Assembly (NCBI GenBank): GCA_963697965.1
Contig: OY969108.1
Span: 3,348,001-3,412,000 of the forward strand
DNA: 64,000 nt
Direction: 5' to 3'
Origin: JAPLJC01 sp963697965
GTDB taxonomy: Bacteria; Desulfobacterota; Desulfobaccia; Desulfobaccales; 0-14-0-80-60-11
The position numbers and the translations under genes were made by a program. The notes beneath the pieces were generated by a model. That model saw nothing but the letters and a program-made list of their open reading frames with translations. It was not told the origin of the DNA and made no database searches. Shown here in pieces: positions 1 to 8,373 of the stretch. Position 1 is the first letter of the stretch, and the number at the start of each line of letters is the position of its first letter.

Positions 1-1
1 A

Positions 2-856
2 GTGGTTACGGCCATCAGTATAACATCTTGCATTATGGCATGTTCACAACCAATTAATAAACAGACCGTAGGCAATGGCAAAACTGGCAAATTGTCCCAA
101 CAAAAAACCAGTAAACAAGAAAATCCACCCCCGCAATATGTTACCCATCAACAAATGGTTGATGCCATTATACGCGCAATAGATGCCAGTAACGAGAAAA
201 GCAATACTTACCAACCACCTTCTCCACCAAACAAGTTTTCGGGGTTGTTCCAACTTTTGCTCACAATATTTACTGGTGGCCTCGTAATTGTTGGTGGAAT
301 CGAATGCTATATTATTTTCAATACTCTTAAAGAAACCCAAATAGTTGCCAAGGCAGCTATAGATAGTGCGGAAGTTGCTAAAATGGCCCTTCAGGTTGCC
401 GAAAGGGCTTATCTTAAAATAGATAAATTCGAATTTTTCAATTTTGAAGTTAATAAATTCCCGAGAGTCACTTATGAAATTCATAATGTTGGTCATACTC
501 CTGCTCAAATAATAGAAAGTTTGACTATAATTGACATTGTTGACAAAAGTTTTCCAGAAGTCCCCATTTACGATAGCGGAATAGGTACTATTGGACCCAA
601 ATACTCGTTTATTCAACCTGATGAAAAGCGCGGTATGATTGGGACTAGGAAAGATGTTATTATATCTGAAGAAATGGAATCTATTAATAATAACACTAAG
701 CTTATCTTCACATGGGGCAAAATTATATTGCGGGATATTTTTGATAAATTGTGGATCATCGGTTTTGGTGCAATATATACCAAAGCCTTGGGTACCGTAT
801 TGATGGATGGTTATAATTACACCAAAGAATATGAACAACACAATGAGCAATCCTAA
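2..856 (+). CDS. Membrane-anchored protein of unknown function (5' end may lie outside window)
   Basis: I do not recognise a named family. The reading frame opens with a GTG at base 2, so the true start may lie upstream of the window. A Gln/Asn-rich segment precedes one hydrophobic helix at about residues 80-106. An Ala-rich amphipathic helix follows at about 112-135, ending in the motif RAYLKI, and then a roughly 140-residue tail that looks beta-rich. The next gene has the same plan (helix, then A-K-x-S-A-x-x-A repeats, then RAYVFI), so the two are probably diverged paralogues. The tail probably sits on one face of the membrane with the helical stalk next to it. The DNA is strikingly AT-rich compared with the region after 1.9 kb, which suggests transfer. 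An opposing frame of similar length exists, but only this strand shows the shared motif. Confidence 0.6.
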   Translation: MVTAISITSCIMACSQPINKQTVGNGKTGKLSQQKTSKQENPPPQYVTHQQMVDAIIRAIDASNEKSNTYQPPSPPNKFSGLFQLLLTIFTGGLVIVGGIECYIIFNTLKETQIVAKAAIDSAEVAKMALQVAERAYLKIDKFEFFNFEVNKFPRVTYEIHNVGHTPAQIIESLTIIDIVDKSFPEVPIYDSGIGTIGPKYSFIQPDEKRGMIGTRKDVIISEEMESINNNTKLIFTWGKIILRDIFDKLWIIGFGAIYTKALGTVLMDGYNYTKEYEQHNEQS

Positions 857-928
857 ACGGTCGCCCTTCTATGCATACCATATAACAAATATAATCAAAA
901 CTATAACCAAACTGATAAGGAAGGCTCC

Positions 929-1693
929 TTGGATAAAATAGTCCCTTTCTTCATCATCCTTAAAGATGCTGCCGTTTTTGTCGGTAGGTGGATTCAAGCC
1001 CACAATGGCTTTGTCAGCGCTGCCGCTACTGTTGTAATAGCCGCCTTCACAGTTACCTTGTGGTTGACTAATCGAAAGTTGTGGAAAGTTACCATAGGCT
1101 TGTTGGAAGTCTCCCATGAGCATTCCCGGCATATGGAGACTTCCATCACTATTGCCAAAGAATCGGCTGATGCCGCTAAAAAAAGTGCTGAGGTTACCGA
1201 AAACGCAATGATACATAGTCAAAGGGCTTATGTTTTTATCCAAAGATTTTATCGACAAATAAATGCTGCTCTTAATATTGCTGATATTTATGTAGTACTT
1301 GAAAATACGGGAGAGACTCCTGTTAAACATATGATGTGTAGTTTTGATTATATTAGCTTTCCAAGCGATATTCCACCTGATTTTGAATTTCCTGATACGG
1401 GTAAGCCAGGATATGGTATTATAGGACGTAAAGCTACCCTCGATATTCGTGTCCTGATGCCGTTCACAGTTTTTAAAGATACTTTCGATAAAAAATATCG
1501 TACTTACATATACGGATGGGTTGATTATAATGATGTTTTACCTAATACACCAAGGCATAGAACTGAATTTTGTCATGAAATTATATTTCCCAAAACTGGT
1601 AGCCGAACTTTTAATTTCAATATTTATGGTAAATATAATGGCTCCGATGATGAATGTAATAGTAAGCCATCTCCATATGTGCTCCCAGCCTGA
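929..1693 (+). CDS. Membrane-anchored protein, paralogue of the preceding gene
   Basis: The function is unknown. The start chosen is TTG at 929, preceded by the purine-rich AAGGAAGG at 917-924. A transmembrane helix spans about residues 28-46. An Ala/Lys/Ser helix at about 74-97 contains AKESADAAKKSAEV and ends in SQRAYVFI. A tail of about 150 residues follows. The order helix-stalk-RAY motif-tail matches the gene just upstream, so this looks like a tandem pair of one family. Bacterial proteins with this stalk are usually annotated only as hypothetical. The gene is AT-rich like its neighbour and is followed by about 225 bp of intergenic DNA holding a dispersed repeat. Its reality is supported by the paralogy and the start signal. 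Confidence 0.65.
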   Translation: MDKIVPFFIILKDAAVFVGRWIQAHNGFVSAAATVVIAAFTVTLWLTNRKLWKVTIGLLEVSHEHSRHMETSITIAKESADAAKKSAEVTENAMIHSQRAYVFIQRFYRQINAALNIADIYVVLENTGETPVKHMMCSFDYISFPSDIPPDFEFPDTGKPGYGIIGRKATLDIRVLMPFTVFKDTFDKKYRTYIYGWVDYNDVLPNTPRHRTEFCHEIIFPKTGSRTFNFNIYGKYNGSDDECNSKPSPYVLPA

Positions 1694-1766
1694 CCTATCG
1701 GGGGAGGGTTTCATGATCCCCCTCCCCTGAGACGATTATCTTCTGTGTCAAGAAGTGCATAATCGG

Positions 1767-1830
1767 CTTTCCAAAGGGGGGTTATAAATCATTCATTTTC
1801 AATGGATAAGCAATTCTAAACATACCACTA
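1767..1830 (-). repeat. Dispersed intergenic repeat, copy 1 (matches 34635-34699)
   Basis: Read on the minus strand, this segment starts TAGTGGT, continues through TCCATTGAAAATGAATG and ends in AACCCCCCTTTGGAAAG. The plus strand at 34635-34699 gives the same order with roughly a dozen substitutions over about 64 bases. The two copies are in opposite orientation and both lie between genes. Confidence 0.75.
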
Positions 1831-1919
1831 GCGAGCGGGGGCGCTATTTTTTGTTGGCAGATGCTAGCCGCAAGCTGACAGCTACTTGCCAGACGAGTTG
1901 GCGGTAGTTATTATGGGGC

Positions 1920-2558
1920 ATGGGGCGCCTCTGGGTTTGGCGGGAAGAGCTGGCCGCGGATTTTTTTGCCGAGGCCCGGGGCCTGCTCAGCGCCGGCGGC
2001 CTGCTGGCGCTGCCCACCGAGACCTTCTATGCCCTGGCGGTCAATCCCTTTGACGGGGCCGCCCTCGCCCGGCTGTATGGGGTGAAGGCCCGCCCCCTGG
2101 GCAATCCCGTTCTGGTGCTGATCTCCGGGCCGGAGATGTTGCCCCAGGTGGCCCTGCCGGCGCCGCCGGCCTACCAATTGCTGGCTCCTCTCTGGCCGGG
2201 TCCTCTCACCCTGATATTACCGGCCAGGCCGGATTTGCCTCCCTTGCTCACCGGCGGCACCGGGGCCATCGGGGTGCGCCAGCCTGGGCATATCCTGATC
2301 CGCCGGCTGCTGGCGGCCCTGGGGTTTCCAGTCACCGGCACCAGTGCCAACCGCACCGGACAACCGCCCCTGGCGACGGCGGCCGCGGTGGCCCGGGAGC
2401 TGGGGGGAGAGGTGGACCTGATCCTGGAGGCCGGCCCCACCCCGGGAGGCCTGCCCTCCACCATCGTGGACCTGACCGTGATCCCGCCCCGCCTGGTGCG
2501 GGCCGGGGCGATCAGCACGGCCACCCTCAAGGAAGCCCTTCCGGAAATGAGGACCTGA
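1920..2558 (+). CDS. tsaC: L-threonylcarbamoyladenylate synthase (TsaC/Sua5/YrdC family)
   Basis: This enzyme makes threonylcarbamoyl-AMP from Thr, bicarbonate and ATP, the first step of t6A37 modification of ANN-decoding tRNAs. It acts in the cytosol. The 212-residue protein is a single YrdC-like domain. Visible family motifs are LPTETFYAL near residue 33, the basic KARPLGNPV near 57, TSANRTG near 140 and PSTIVDLT near 177. The length fits the short TsaC-type form without the Sua5 C-terminal domain. The ATG at 1920 has only a weak purine run before it. The stop codon overlaps the ATG of the glucokinase gene by one base, which implies co-translation. The AT-to-GC composition switch occurs just before this gene. 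Confidence 0.9.
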   Translation: MGRLWVWREELAADFFAEARGLLSAGGLLALPTETFYALAVNPFDGAALARLYGVKARPLGNPVLVLISGPEMLPQVALPAPPAYQLLAPLWPGPLTLILPARPDLPPLLTGGTGAIGVRQPGHILIRRLLAALGFPVTGTSANRTGQPPLATAAAVARELGGEVDLILEAGPTPGGLPSTIVDLTVIPPRLVRAGAISTATLKEALPEMRT

Positions 2559-3535
2559 TGGCAAAAAAAGCAGCGGTGGTGGGCGTCGATCTAGGGGGCA
2601 CCAACCTCCGGCTGGCCCTGGTCTCAGCGCGCGGCGAGATCCTGGCCCGCTGGGAGCGGGCCACGCCCGCCGGTTCCGATCGGGACGCCCTGATCTCCAC
2701 CCTGGCCCAGGACCTGGCGGCCTGCGGTGAGCAAGCCGGCTCCCTGGGCCTTCAGATCCGAGGCGTGGGCCTGGGCATCCCGGGCCGGATTCTCTCCCGG
2801 CAAGGGCGCATCGCTTTTTCCCCCAACCTGACGGTCCTGAACGACTGCCCCCTGGTGGCGCTTCTTTCCCGGTCTGTGGCCTGGCCGCTGTTCCTGGAAA
2901 ACGACGCCAACCTCTTTACCCTGGGGGAACACTGGCTGGGAGCCGGCGCCGGCCACCGGAACCTGTTGGGCATCACCCTGGGGACCGGGGTGGGAGGCGG
3001 CCTCATCCTGGACGGCTGCCTGTGGCAGGGCTCCCAAGGCACCGCCGGGGAGATCGGCCACATCACCCTGGAGCCCCATGGCCGCAAATGCCATTGCGGC
3101 AACCGGGGCTGCCTGGAGACCCTGGCCTCGGCCTCCTGGACCGTAGCCTGGGTTAAGGAACAACTGGCTCAGGGGGTCTCCTCCTGGCTCCAGGATCTCT
3201 ATGCCACCGATCCCGGCGCCATCCAGGGGGAAACTCTAATGGTGGCTGCCAAGAACGGGGACCCTTTGGCCCTCAAGGCCTTCGACCGGGTGGGGCGCAG
3301 CCTGGCGCAGGCCATCGCGGCCGTGGTGCACCTCCTGGGGCTCTCCCGGGTGATCATCGGCGGCGGCTTTGCCGGGGCTTGGGAGGTCTTCCAGCCGTCG
3401 CTGGCCGAGGAGCTGCACCACCGCCTCACCCTGTTTCCACTGGAGGCGCTCAGCGTCGTCCCGGCCCGACTGGGAGACGACGCCGGCCTCCTGGGGGCCG
3501 CCCGCCTGGCCTGGGATCTGTCGGGAGGAGGGTGA
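2558..3535 (+). CDS. glk: ROK-family glucokinase
   Basis: This is a sugar kinase of the ROK family, probably phosphorylating glucose at C6 with ATP in the cytosol. The N-terminal phosphate-binding motif is VVGVDLGGTNLRLAL (residues 7-21). ENDAN at about 112 supplies the catalytic Asp region. LGTGVGGG follows at about 142. The ROK zinc signature appears as GEIGHITLEPHG followed by CHCGNRGCLE at about 179-188. The length (325 residues) is normal. The start ATG lies in the TGATG overlap with tsaC, so translation is probably coupled. A fructose or N-acyl sugar specificity cannot be excluded from sequence. It is followed by almost 1 kb of repeat-rich non-coding DNA. Confidence 0.9.
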   Translation: MAKKAAVVGVDLGGTNLRLALVSARGEILARWERATPAGSDRDALISTLAQDLAACGEQAGSLGLQIRGVGLGIPGRILSRQGRIAFSPNLTVLNDCPLVALLSRSVAWPLFLENDANLFTLGEHWLGAGAGHRNLLGITLGTGVGGGLILDGCLWQGSQGTAGEIGHITLEPHGRKCHCGNRGCLETLASASWTVAWVKEQLAQGVSSWLQDLYATDPGAIQGETLMVAAKNGDPLALKAFDRVGRSLAQAIAAVVHLLGLSRVIIGGGFAGAWEVFQPSLAEELHHRLTLFPLEALSVVPARLGDDAGLLGAARLAWDLSGGG

Positions 3536-4049
3536 GGGCAGGCGGCATAAGGCCAGGGCCGGCAGTCCCGGCCCCGCGCTCATTTCCCTTCCCCACCAAG
3601 GGAAAGGCCGGGAATCCTGACCGAAGGCGCGGTTTCCCGGGCCCTAAATTCGATATATTTTGATCTGGCAGATCGGTTTTTATCCAGAAATCAACCCCAT
3701 AAATTGCCCCCCCCTCGTGACCAGCAGTTTCGGGTCGCCCCCCATACCCACCTTGCCGGTGAAGCGTTCGCAGACCCAGCCGCTCAGAAAGAGAAGGCCC
3801 CCCGCAGCGCCTCCGGTAGCACCGCCGGAAGGTCCTGGCAGCAAGGCCAGGGCCGCAGCAGTAGTGTGTCCGGCAGAGATTTTGCACCAGTGGCGAATGA
3901 AAATTGAAAAATGTAGCCGCAAGCGTTAAGCCAGTGCAGACGGGGGCAGCGCGGAATTGCCAAAACTCCCTCACCCCTGTGAGGGGACGACACCGGGTGA
4001 GGGGTGGCTTTGCCTGGGTATTCGTAGGGGCGCACCCAGGTGTCCGCCC

Positions 4050-4080
4050 TGTAGGGGCGGGTTTAAAACCCGCCCCTACA
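4050..4080. repeat. 31-bp near-palindrome (REP-like), copy 1
   Basis: The arms are TGTAGGGGCGGGTTT and its near reverse complement. An identical 31-mer occurs at 33445-33475. Degenerate versions are at 27929-27957 and 35942-35965. Directly before it, 4026-4048 reads AGGGGCGCACCCAGGTGTC, the reverse of the element that follows the copy at 33445, so the whole composite is inverted between the two sites. Confidence 0.85.
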
Positions 4081-4151
4081 CTGCCCACACTTTCGTAAGG
4101 GGCACACACACGGGTGCGCCCCTACAAAACCATTCATTCCCCCCTCACCCT

Positions 4152-4275
4152 GCCCTCTCCCCCAATGGGGGAGAGGGCAGAAAGCCAGAGAATTCCATAA
4201 ATTAATTCAAGAAGATCTGGGAGACTAGATTACAACGGCAGATTACCAAAAAACTTGCCGGATAATAGTGGTGGG
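4152..4275 (+). repeat. Dispersed intergenic repeat of about 124 bp, copy A (matches 25556-25678)
   Basis: Both copies begin with CCCTCTCCCC plus a purine-rich complement, followed by a purine-rich stretch containing AGAGAA-TCCA. Both then continue through TTAATCAA/TTAATTCAA, a G-rich block, TTACA-CGGC-GATTA-CAAAAA and a closing CCGGA-AT segment. The copies differ by many substitutions and a few indels but stay collinear, which indicates an old mobile or REP-like element. Confidence 0.75.
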
Positions 4276-4481
4276 GCCGCAGAAGATATAAAACCGGGGT
4301 GGTCGCGCCGATTTAGCCAGGTCTCCCTGGAGATCAGCAAAAATGTAACTACCTAATTTTTTGCACCGGGTTCTGAGCGCCTAAAGTAACATCTTTGTAG
4401 CTTAATTATCGTAAATTTGCATAATTGTTAACCAAACCGCCCTTTAAATGGGTAACTTATAGAAAATATTGGCAATCGAAA

Positions 4482-4498
4482 CTGGCACGCCATTTGCT
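4482..4498 (+). promoter_or_regulatory. Sigma-54 (-24/-12) promoter of the first amt gene
   Basis: The sequence CTGGCACGCCATTTGCT has the invariant GG at 4484-4485 and GC at 4496-4497, ten bases apart, matching the RpoN consensus TGGCAC-N5-TTGC. Transcription would begin near 4509, upstream of the amt ribosome site. This implies NtrC-type control under nitrogen limitation. I could not find a convincing NtrC palindrome upstream. Confidence 0.88.
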
Positions 4499-4537
4499 CC
4501 TGGAAATATAAATTTAGTCAAAGGAGGGATTGGTGGC

Positions 4538-5773
4538 ATGAATTCGGGTGATAATGCCTTTATGTTAATGTCCGCGGCCCTGGTGATGCTGATGACTCCG
4601 GGTTTGGCGCTCTTTTACGGGGGTATGGTGCGCCAAAAGAATGTCCTGGGCACCATCATGCAAAATTTTATCCTGCTGGGGGTGATCAGCGTCCTCTGGG
4701 CCATCTACGGTTACAGCCTGGCCTTTGGTCCGGACGTGGGACACTTCATCGGCAACCTCGATTGGGTTGGGCTGAACGGCGTGGGTTTCGAACCCTTTAA
4801 GGCCTATGCCCCCACCATTCCCCATCAGACCTTCATGATCTACCAGTGCATGTTTGCCGTCATTACCCCGGCATTGATCACCGGCGCCTTTGCCGAGCGC
4901 ATGAAATTCAAAACATTTCTGGTTTTCATGGTATTATGGGCCACCCTGGTATACGATCCCGTCGCCCACTGGGTCTGGGGTGACGGCGGCTGGTTGAAGA
5001 ACCTGGGGGCCCTCGATTTCGCCGGCGGTACCGTGGTGCACATCAACGCCGGCATCGCCGCTCTGGCCGCCGTCCTGGTGATGGGGCCCCGCAAGGGTTA
5101 CACCGGTTATGGGGACGGCAACGAATCCTTCATCCCCCACAACCTGCCCATGACCATCCTGGGGGCGTCCCTGCTGTGGTTCGGCTGGTTCGGGTTTAAC
5201 GCCGGCAGCGCCCTGTCCTCCGGGGCCCTGGCCAGTTCCGCCTTCACCGCCACCCATCTGGCTACTGCCGCCGCCACCCTGTCCTGGGTCGGGGCGGAAT
5301 GGATTCACCGGGGCAAGTCCACCACCCTGGGCGCAGCTTCCGGGGCGGTGGCCGGCCTGGTGGCCATCACCCCCGCCGCCGGCTTCGTCGGTCCCATGTC
5401 CGCCATCATCATCGGCATCCTGGCCGGGGTCATTTGCTACCTGGCGGTGCTGGCCAAACCGAAACTGGGCTATGACGATTCCCTGGACGTGGTGGGGGTG
5501 CACTGCGTCGGAGGGATCGTGGGCGCCCTGGCGACCGGACTGTTCGCCTCGAAGCTGGTAAACGACGCCGGGGCCAACGGGCTGTTCTTCGGCAATCCCG
5601 GGCAATTGGGTATCCAGTTCGTGGCGGTGGCGACTACGCTGGTCTATTCCTTCGTGGTCAGCTTCATCCTCTTTAAAATCCTGGATGCCACCATGGGCCT
5701 GCGGGTCAGTGATGATGAAGAAGTTAGGGGTCTGGACCTCGGGGAACATCAGGAAACGGCCTACAATCTGTAA
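4538..5773 (+). CDS. amt: Ammonium transporter Amt
   Basis: This is an inner-membrane Amt/Rh trimeric channel that takes up ammonium. I start it at ATG 4538 (411 residues) because AAGGAGGG lies at 4521-4528. An in-frame TTG at 4469 would put the N-terminus upstream of the sigma-54 promoter's transcription start. In this numbering the twin histidines of the pore fall at H168 (GGTVVHINAG) and H322 (GVHCVGG). The family segments FYGGMVRQKNVL and FNAGSALSSG are also clear. There are about eleven transmembrane helices. The C-terminal cytosolic tail ends near EEVRGLDLGEH. It lies 13 bp before a PII gene, the standard amtB-glnK arrangement in which PII blocks the channel when nitrogen is plentiful. 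Confidence 0.96.
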   Translation: MNSGDNAFMLMSAALVMLMTPGLALFYGGMVRQKNVLGTIMQNFILLGVISVLWAIYGYSLAFGPDVGHFIGNLDWVGLNGVGFEPFKAYAPTIPHQTFMIYQCMFAVITPALITGAFAERMKFKTFLVFMVLWATLVYDPVAHWVWGDGGWLKNLGALDFAGGTVVHINAGIAALAAVLVMGPRKGYTGYGDGNESFIPHNLPMTILGASLLWFGWFGFNAGSALSSGALASSAFTATHLATAAATLSWVGAEWIHRGKSTTLGAASGAVAGLVAITPAAGFVGPMSAIIIGILAGVICYLAVLAKPKLGYDDSLDVVGVHCVGGIVGALATGLFASKLVNDAGANGLFFGNPGQLGIQFVAVATTLVYSFVVSFILFKILDATMGLRVSDDEEVRGLDLGEHQETAYNL

Positions 5774-5786
5774 TTAAGGAGGAAAA

Positions 5787-6125
5787 ATGAAGAAGATCGA
5801 GGCCATCATTCAGCCTTTCAAGCTGGAGCCGGTAAAGGAGGCCTTGCACGCCCTCGGCGTCCAGGGCATGACCGTCACCGAAGTCAAGGGATTCGGAGTG
5901 CAAAAGGGCATCCGGGAAGTCTACCGGGGACTGGAATACCAGGTCGATTTTATCCCCAAGGTGAAGGTCGAGGTGGTGGCGCCGGATGAGAAGGCGCAGG
6001 CCATGGTGGACACGATCATCAGGGAAGCCCGCACCGGCCGCATCGGGGACGGCAAGATCTTTGTCTACCCGGTGATGGAGGTTATCCGTATCCGCACCGG
6101 AGAGACCGGGGAAAACGCGGTTTAA
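5787..6125 (+). CDS. glnB: Nitrogen regulatory protein PII (GlnB/GlnK)
   Basis: This is a 112-residue PII signal protein, a trimer binding ATP/ADP and 2-oxoglutarate. The T-loop carries EVYRGLEYQVDF with Tyr51, the uridylylation site of enteric PII, preserved. The B-loop reads TGRIGDGKIFV (about 83-93) and the C-loop IRIRTGE. It follows amt by 13 bp with the ribosome site AAGGAGGA at 5776-5783, so it is co-transcribed from the sigma-54 promoter and probably regulates that Amt. It differs from the second PII (8374-8712) at 18 of 112 positions. An intrinsic terminator follows. Confidence 0.96.
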   Translation: MKKIEAIIQPFKLEPVKEALHALGVQGMTVTEVKGFGVQKGIREVYRGLEYQVDFIPKVKVEVVAPDEKAQAMVDTIIREARTGRIGDGKIFVYPVMEVIRIRTGETGENAV

Positions 6126-6164
6126 GCGGGCGGCGGTCCCGGAATCGACGAGTTCAGGCAAGGG

Positions 6165-6200
6165 GGCGGCTCACCCTGGAGGCGAGCCGCCTCCTTTTTT
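6165..6200 (+). terminator. Rho-independent terminator after amt-glnB
   Basis: The stem GGCGGCTC (6165-6172) pairs with GAGCCGCC (6184-6191) around an 11-base loop ACCCTGGAGGC. TCCTTTTTT follows. The same 11-base loop sequence recurs in the hairpin after the second amt gene. Confidence 0.85.
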
Positions 6201-6395
6201 GTCAAATCCGCAAATATAACCATCCAAAATTGTATACCATAACTGGCATTATCAATTGATAAAATTAGATAGTTACAAAACCTAAAACGGCACAATATGA
6301 CATAAAAGGTAAATCAAAAATTAATAATATACATAATTGTACACTATGTTTGAAGTCCCTTCAGCATAACCTATTGATATTACTATAAATATAGT

Positions 6396-6412
6396 ATGGC
6401 ACAACAATTGCT
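6396..6412 (+). promoter_or_regulatory. Sigma-54 promoter of the second amt gene
   Basis: ATGGCACAACAATTGCT has GG at 6398-6399 and GC at 6410-6411 with ten bases between, a good RpoN match. It lies about 73 bp before the GTG start, in an AT-rich 280-bp intergenic region that otherwise shows no gene. Confidence 0.87.
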
Positions 6413-6484
6413 TACCCTTCCCTCAGGTGAAAGGCGCCCTGTTCATTTTTAGTTAAAACCTTTTCTTGAGGGAGGAATAATCAA

Positions 6485-8197
6485 GTGCTATCGAAACGAT
6501 TCACCCTTTGTCTGCTGGTTTTCATCATGGTGTCCCTGGCCTCGCCGCTGCTGGCGGCCGCGGCGGATGAAGCGGTCGCGCCCCCGGCGGCGCCCGCGGC
6601 TGCGCCCGTGGCTCAAACTCCGGAGCCGCCCAAGCCTGACCCCGCGGGAATTGCCACTGGGAATAAGGATAATGCTCTCGACGCGGCCGGTAATGCTTTT
6701 GTCGTTCCTGAGCCGACCGACACCAAAGCTCCTGACTATCCAGCACTAAAAAAGGATTTCGACGCATACAAGGACCAGGCAGCCAAAGAGCCTTTAGCGG
6801 TCAAGCTCGCCAACGATGTTGGGCACAACCATGTGGCGATCAACTTCAGCTGGACCCTCCTTACAGGGTACCTGGTGCTCTTCATGCAAGCAGGCTTCGC
6901 CCTTCTGACCTGCGGGTTGGTGCGCAGGAAGAACGCCGGCCATCTGATGATGCTTAACTTCGCCGCTTATGTCTTCGCCTTTTTGGCGTACTATGCGTGC
7001 GGCTTCGCCTTCCAGTATGGCGCCTGTGCAGTGAATGCGGCGCCGACGAATCTTGGAGGGACGCCAACCTTGGACCACTTCCTCTTAGGAAGCGGCCTCT
7101 GGGGCTTTTTGGGCGGCAAAGGCTTTTTCTTGAGCGGCCCGGCCTACGACGCTGGCAGCAATTGCCTCACGCTCTTTGAAGTCGTATTCATGGAGACGGC
7201 CGGATATATCATCGTGGGCGCCATCTGTGAGCGGATCACTTTCTGGGGATTCGTCCTCTGCGAGATCTTCATGGGCGCCCTCTTATACCCCATGTTCGGA
7301 TGTTGGGTCTGGGGCGGCGGCTGGCTCTCTCAGTTGGGAAACACCTTGCACTGGGCCCACGGCTACGTAGATTTTGCGGGCTCGACCGTCGTCCACGGCA
7401 TGGGCGGCTTCTGCGCCATGGCGTTGGCTATCATCCTGGGCCCCCGCCTCGGCAAGTACGGTGCGGACGGCAAGCCGAGAGCCTTTCCAGCTCATAACCT
7501 GGCCTTTGTGGTGATCGGCACCTTCATCCTCCTGTTCGGCTGGATGGGTTTTAACCCGGGCTCCACTCTGGCCGGCACGGACTTGCGCATCTCGGTGATT
7601 GCAATAAACACGAACCTCTCCGCTTGTTCGGCTTCGGCGACGGCATTGATCCTCTGGTACTTCCTTTTCGGTAAACCCGACATCTCGATGGCGTGCAACG
7701 GCATGCTCGCGGGTCTGGTGGCCATCACCGCCCCTTGCGCGTTTGTTAGCCCCAACTCAGCCATTATTATCGGCATTCTGGCCGGCGTGGTCGTCTGTCT
7801 GGGGGTTCTCTTTAACGAACGGGTGATCAAGGTTGACGACCCCTGCGGGGCCATCTCCGTGCATGGCTATTGCGGCTGGCTGGGTGGGGTCTGTGTCGGG
7901 ATCTTCGCCGATGGCACGTACGGCGCGGGCTGGAACGGTGTCGGCGCCACGACCTACCTCGGGACGGCCGGCCAGGGGGTAACCGGCCTGCTTCATGGGG
8001 ACGTTACGCAGTTCTTCACTCAGATCGGCGGGGCCACGCTCATGGCGGTATATGCCTTCGGGTTTACCTACGTGGTATTCAAAATCGTAAATGCTTTCTT
8101 CCCGCTGCGCGTTAATGCAGAGGTGGAGAAGGAAGGCCTCGACGTACCGGAATTCGGTATGCCTTGCTACCCTGAAAGCGTCGTAACCGCGGAATGA
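6485..8197 (+). CDS. amt: Ammonium transporter with signal peptide and Pro/Ala-rich N-terminal extension
   Basis: This second Amt/Rh channel is 570 residues, clearly longer than usual. A cleavable signal peptide (about residues 1-25, ending LLAAAA) is followed by an Ala/Pro-rich and then charged stretch of about 90 residues, presumably periplasmic. The Amt core follows (WTLLTGYLVLFMQAGFALL, then GLVRRKNAGH). Pore histidines are visible in AGSTVVHGMGG and AISVHGYCGW. The start is GTG at 6485 after GAGGGAGGAATAA. It is expressed from its own sigma-54 promoter and lies upstream of a second PII gene. The first Amt lacks the extension, so the two may differ in oligomer contacts or sensing. Extended Amt proteins exist in several anaerobes, but the role of the extension is unknown to me. 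Confidence 0.93.
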   Translation: MLSKRFTLCLLVFIMVSLASPLLAAAADEAVAPPAAPAAAPVAQTPEPPKPDPAGIATGNKDNALDAAGNAFVVPEPTDTKAPDYPALKKDFDAYKDQAAKEPLAVKLANDVGHNHVAINFSWTLLTGYLVLFMQAGFALLTCGLVRRKNAGHLMMLNFAAYVFAFLAYYACGFAFQYGACAVNAAPTNLGGTPTLDHFLLGSGLWGFLGGKGFFLSGPAYDAGSNCLTLFEVVFMETAGYIIVGAICERITFWGFVLCEIFMGALLYPMFGCWVWGGGWLSQLGNTLHWAHGYVDFAGSTVVHGMGGFCAMALAIILGPRLGKYGADGKPRAFPAHNLAFVVIGTFILLFGWMGFNPGSTLAGTDLRISVIAINTNLSACSASATALILWYFLFGKPDISMACNGMLAGLVAITAPCAFVSPNSAIIIGILAGVVVCLGVLFNERVIKVDDPCGAISVHGYCGWLGGVCVGIFADGTYGAGWNGVGATTYLGTAGQGVTGLLHGDVTQFFTQIGGATLMAVYAFGFTYVVFKIVNAFFPLRVNAEVEKEGLDVPEFGMPCYPESVVTAE

Positions 8198-8209
8198 TGA
8201 CAGGACGTG

Positions 8210-8248
8210 CTCGGCCTGCCTGCCTAACCCTGGAGGCGGCAGGCCGAG
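8210..8248 (+). other. Strong intercistronic hairpin between amt2 and the second PII gene
   Basis: CTCGGCCTGCC (8210-8220) pairs perfectly with GGCAGGCCGAG (8238-8248). No T-run follows, so it is more likely a partial terminator or mRNA-stabilising hairpin than a full terminator. The loop contains ACCCTGGAGGC, identical to the loop of the terminator at 6165-6200. Confidence 0.6.
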
Positions 8249-8373
8249 TAGGGTTCACCCCGGCGAGTTCCTGTCACCAGCGTTGGCACCAGCGCTGGAT
8301 AATGGCCCGGACTTTCCCAAAAGTCCCATGATTCAAAAAATTGCGGACTTCTGCAAAGGTATAGGAGAAGCGT

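Larger units (their letters stand above)
3536..4469 (+). other. Long intergenic region with several dispersed repeats
   Basis: About 930 bp lack a convincing gene. Short open frames on either strand lack ribosome sites and recognisable motifs. The region contains two paired G/C-rich inverted elements (around 3965-4005 and 4150-4180), the near-palindrome at 4050-4080 with flanking G-C-rich arms at 4026-4048, and the repeat at 4152-4275. The last 190 bp are AT-rich and lead into the amt promoter. Confidence 0.6.

Noticed and set aside
44..850. 268-codon minus-strand frame over the first gene
   Set aside because: The plus-strand protein shares its stalk and RAY motif with the next gene. The minus-strand product has no supporting feature.
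3680..3922. 80-codon minus-strand frame with a Gly/Ala-rich hydrophobic stretch
   Set aside because: No ribosome site, no recognisable family, and it lies in repeat-rich intergenic DNA.
8283..8298. Possible third sigma-54 promoter before the second PII gene (TTGGCACC...)
   Set aside because: The GG element is present but the -12 GC is replaced by GG, so the invariant spacing rule fails.
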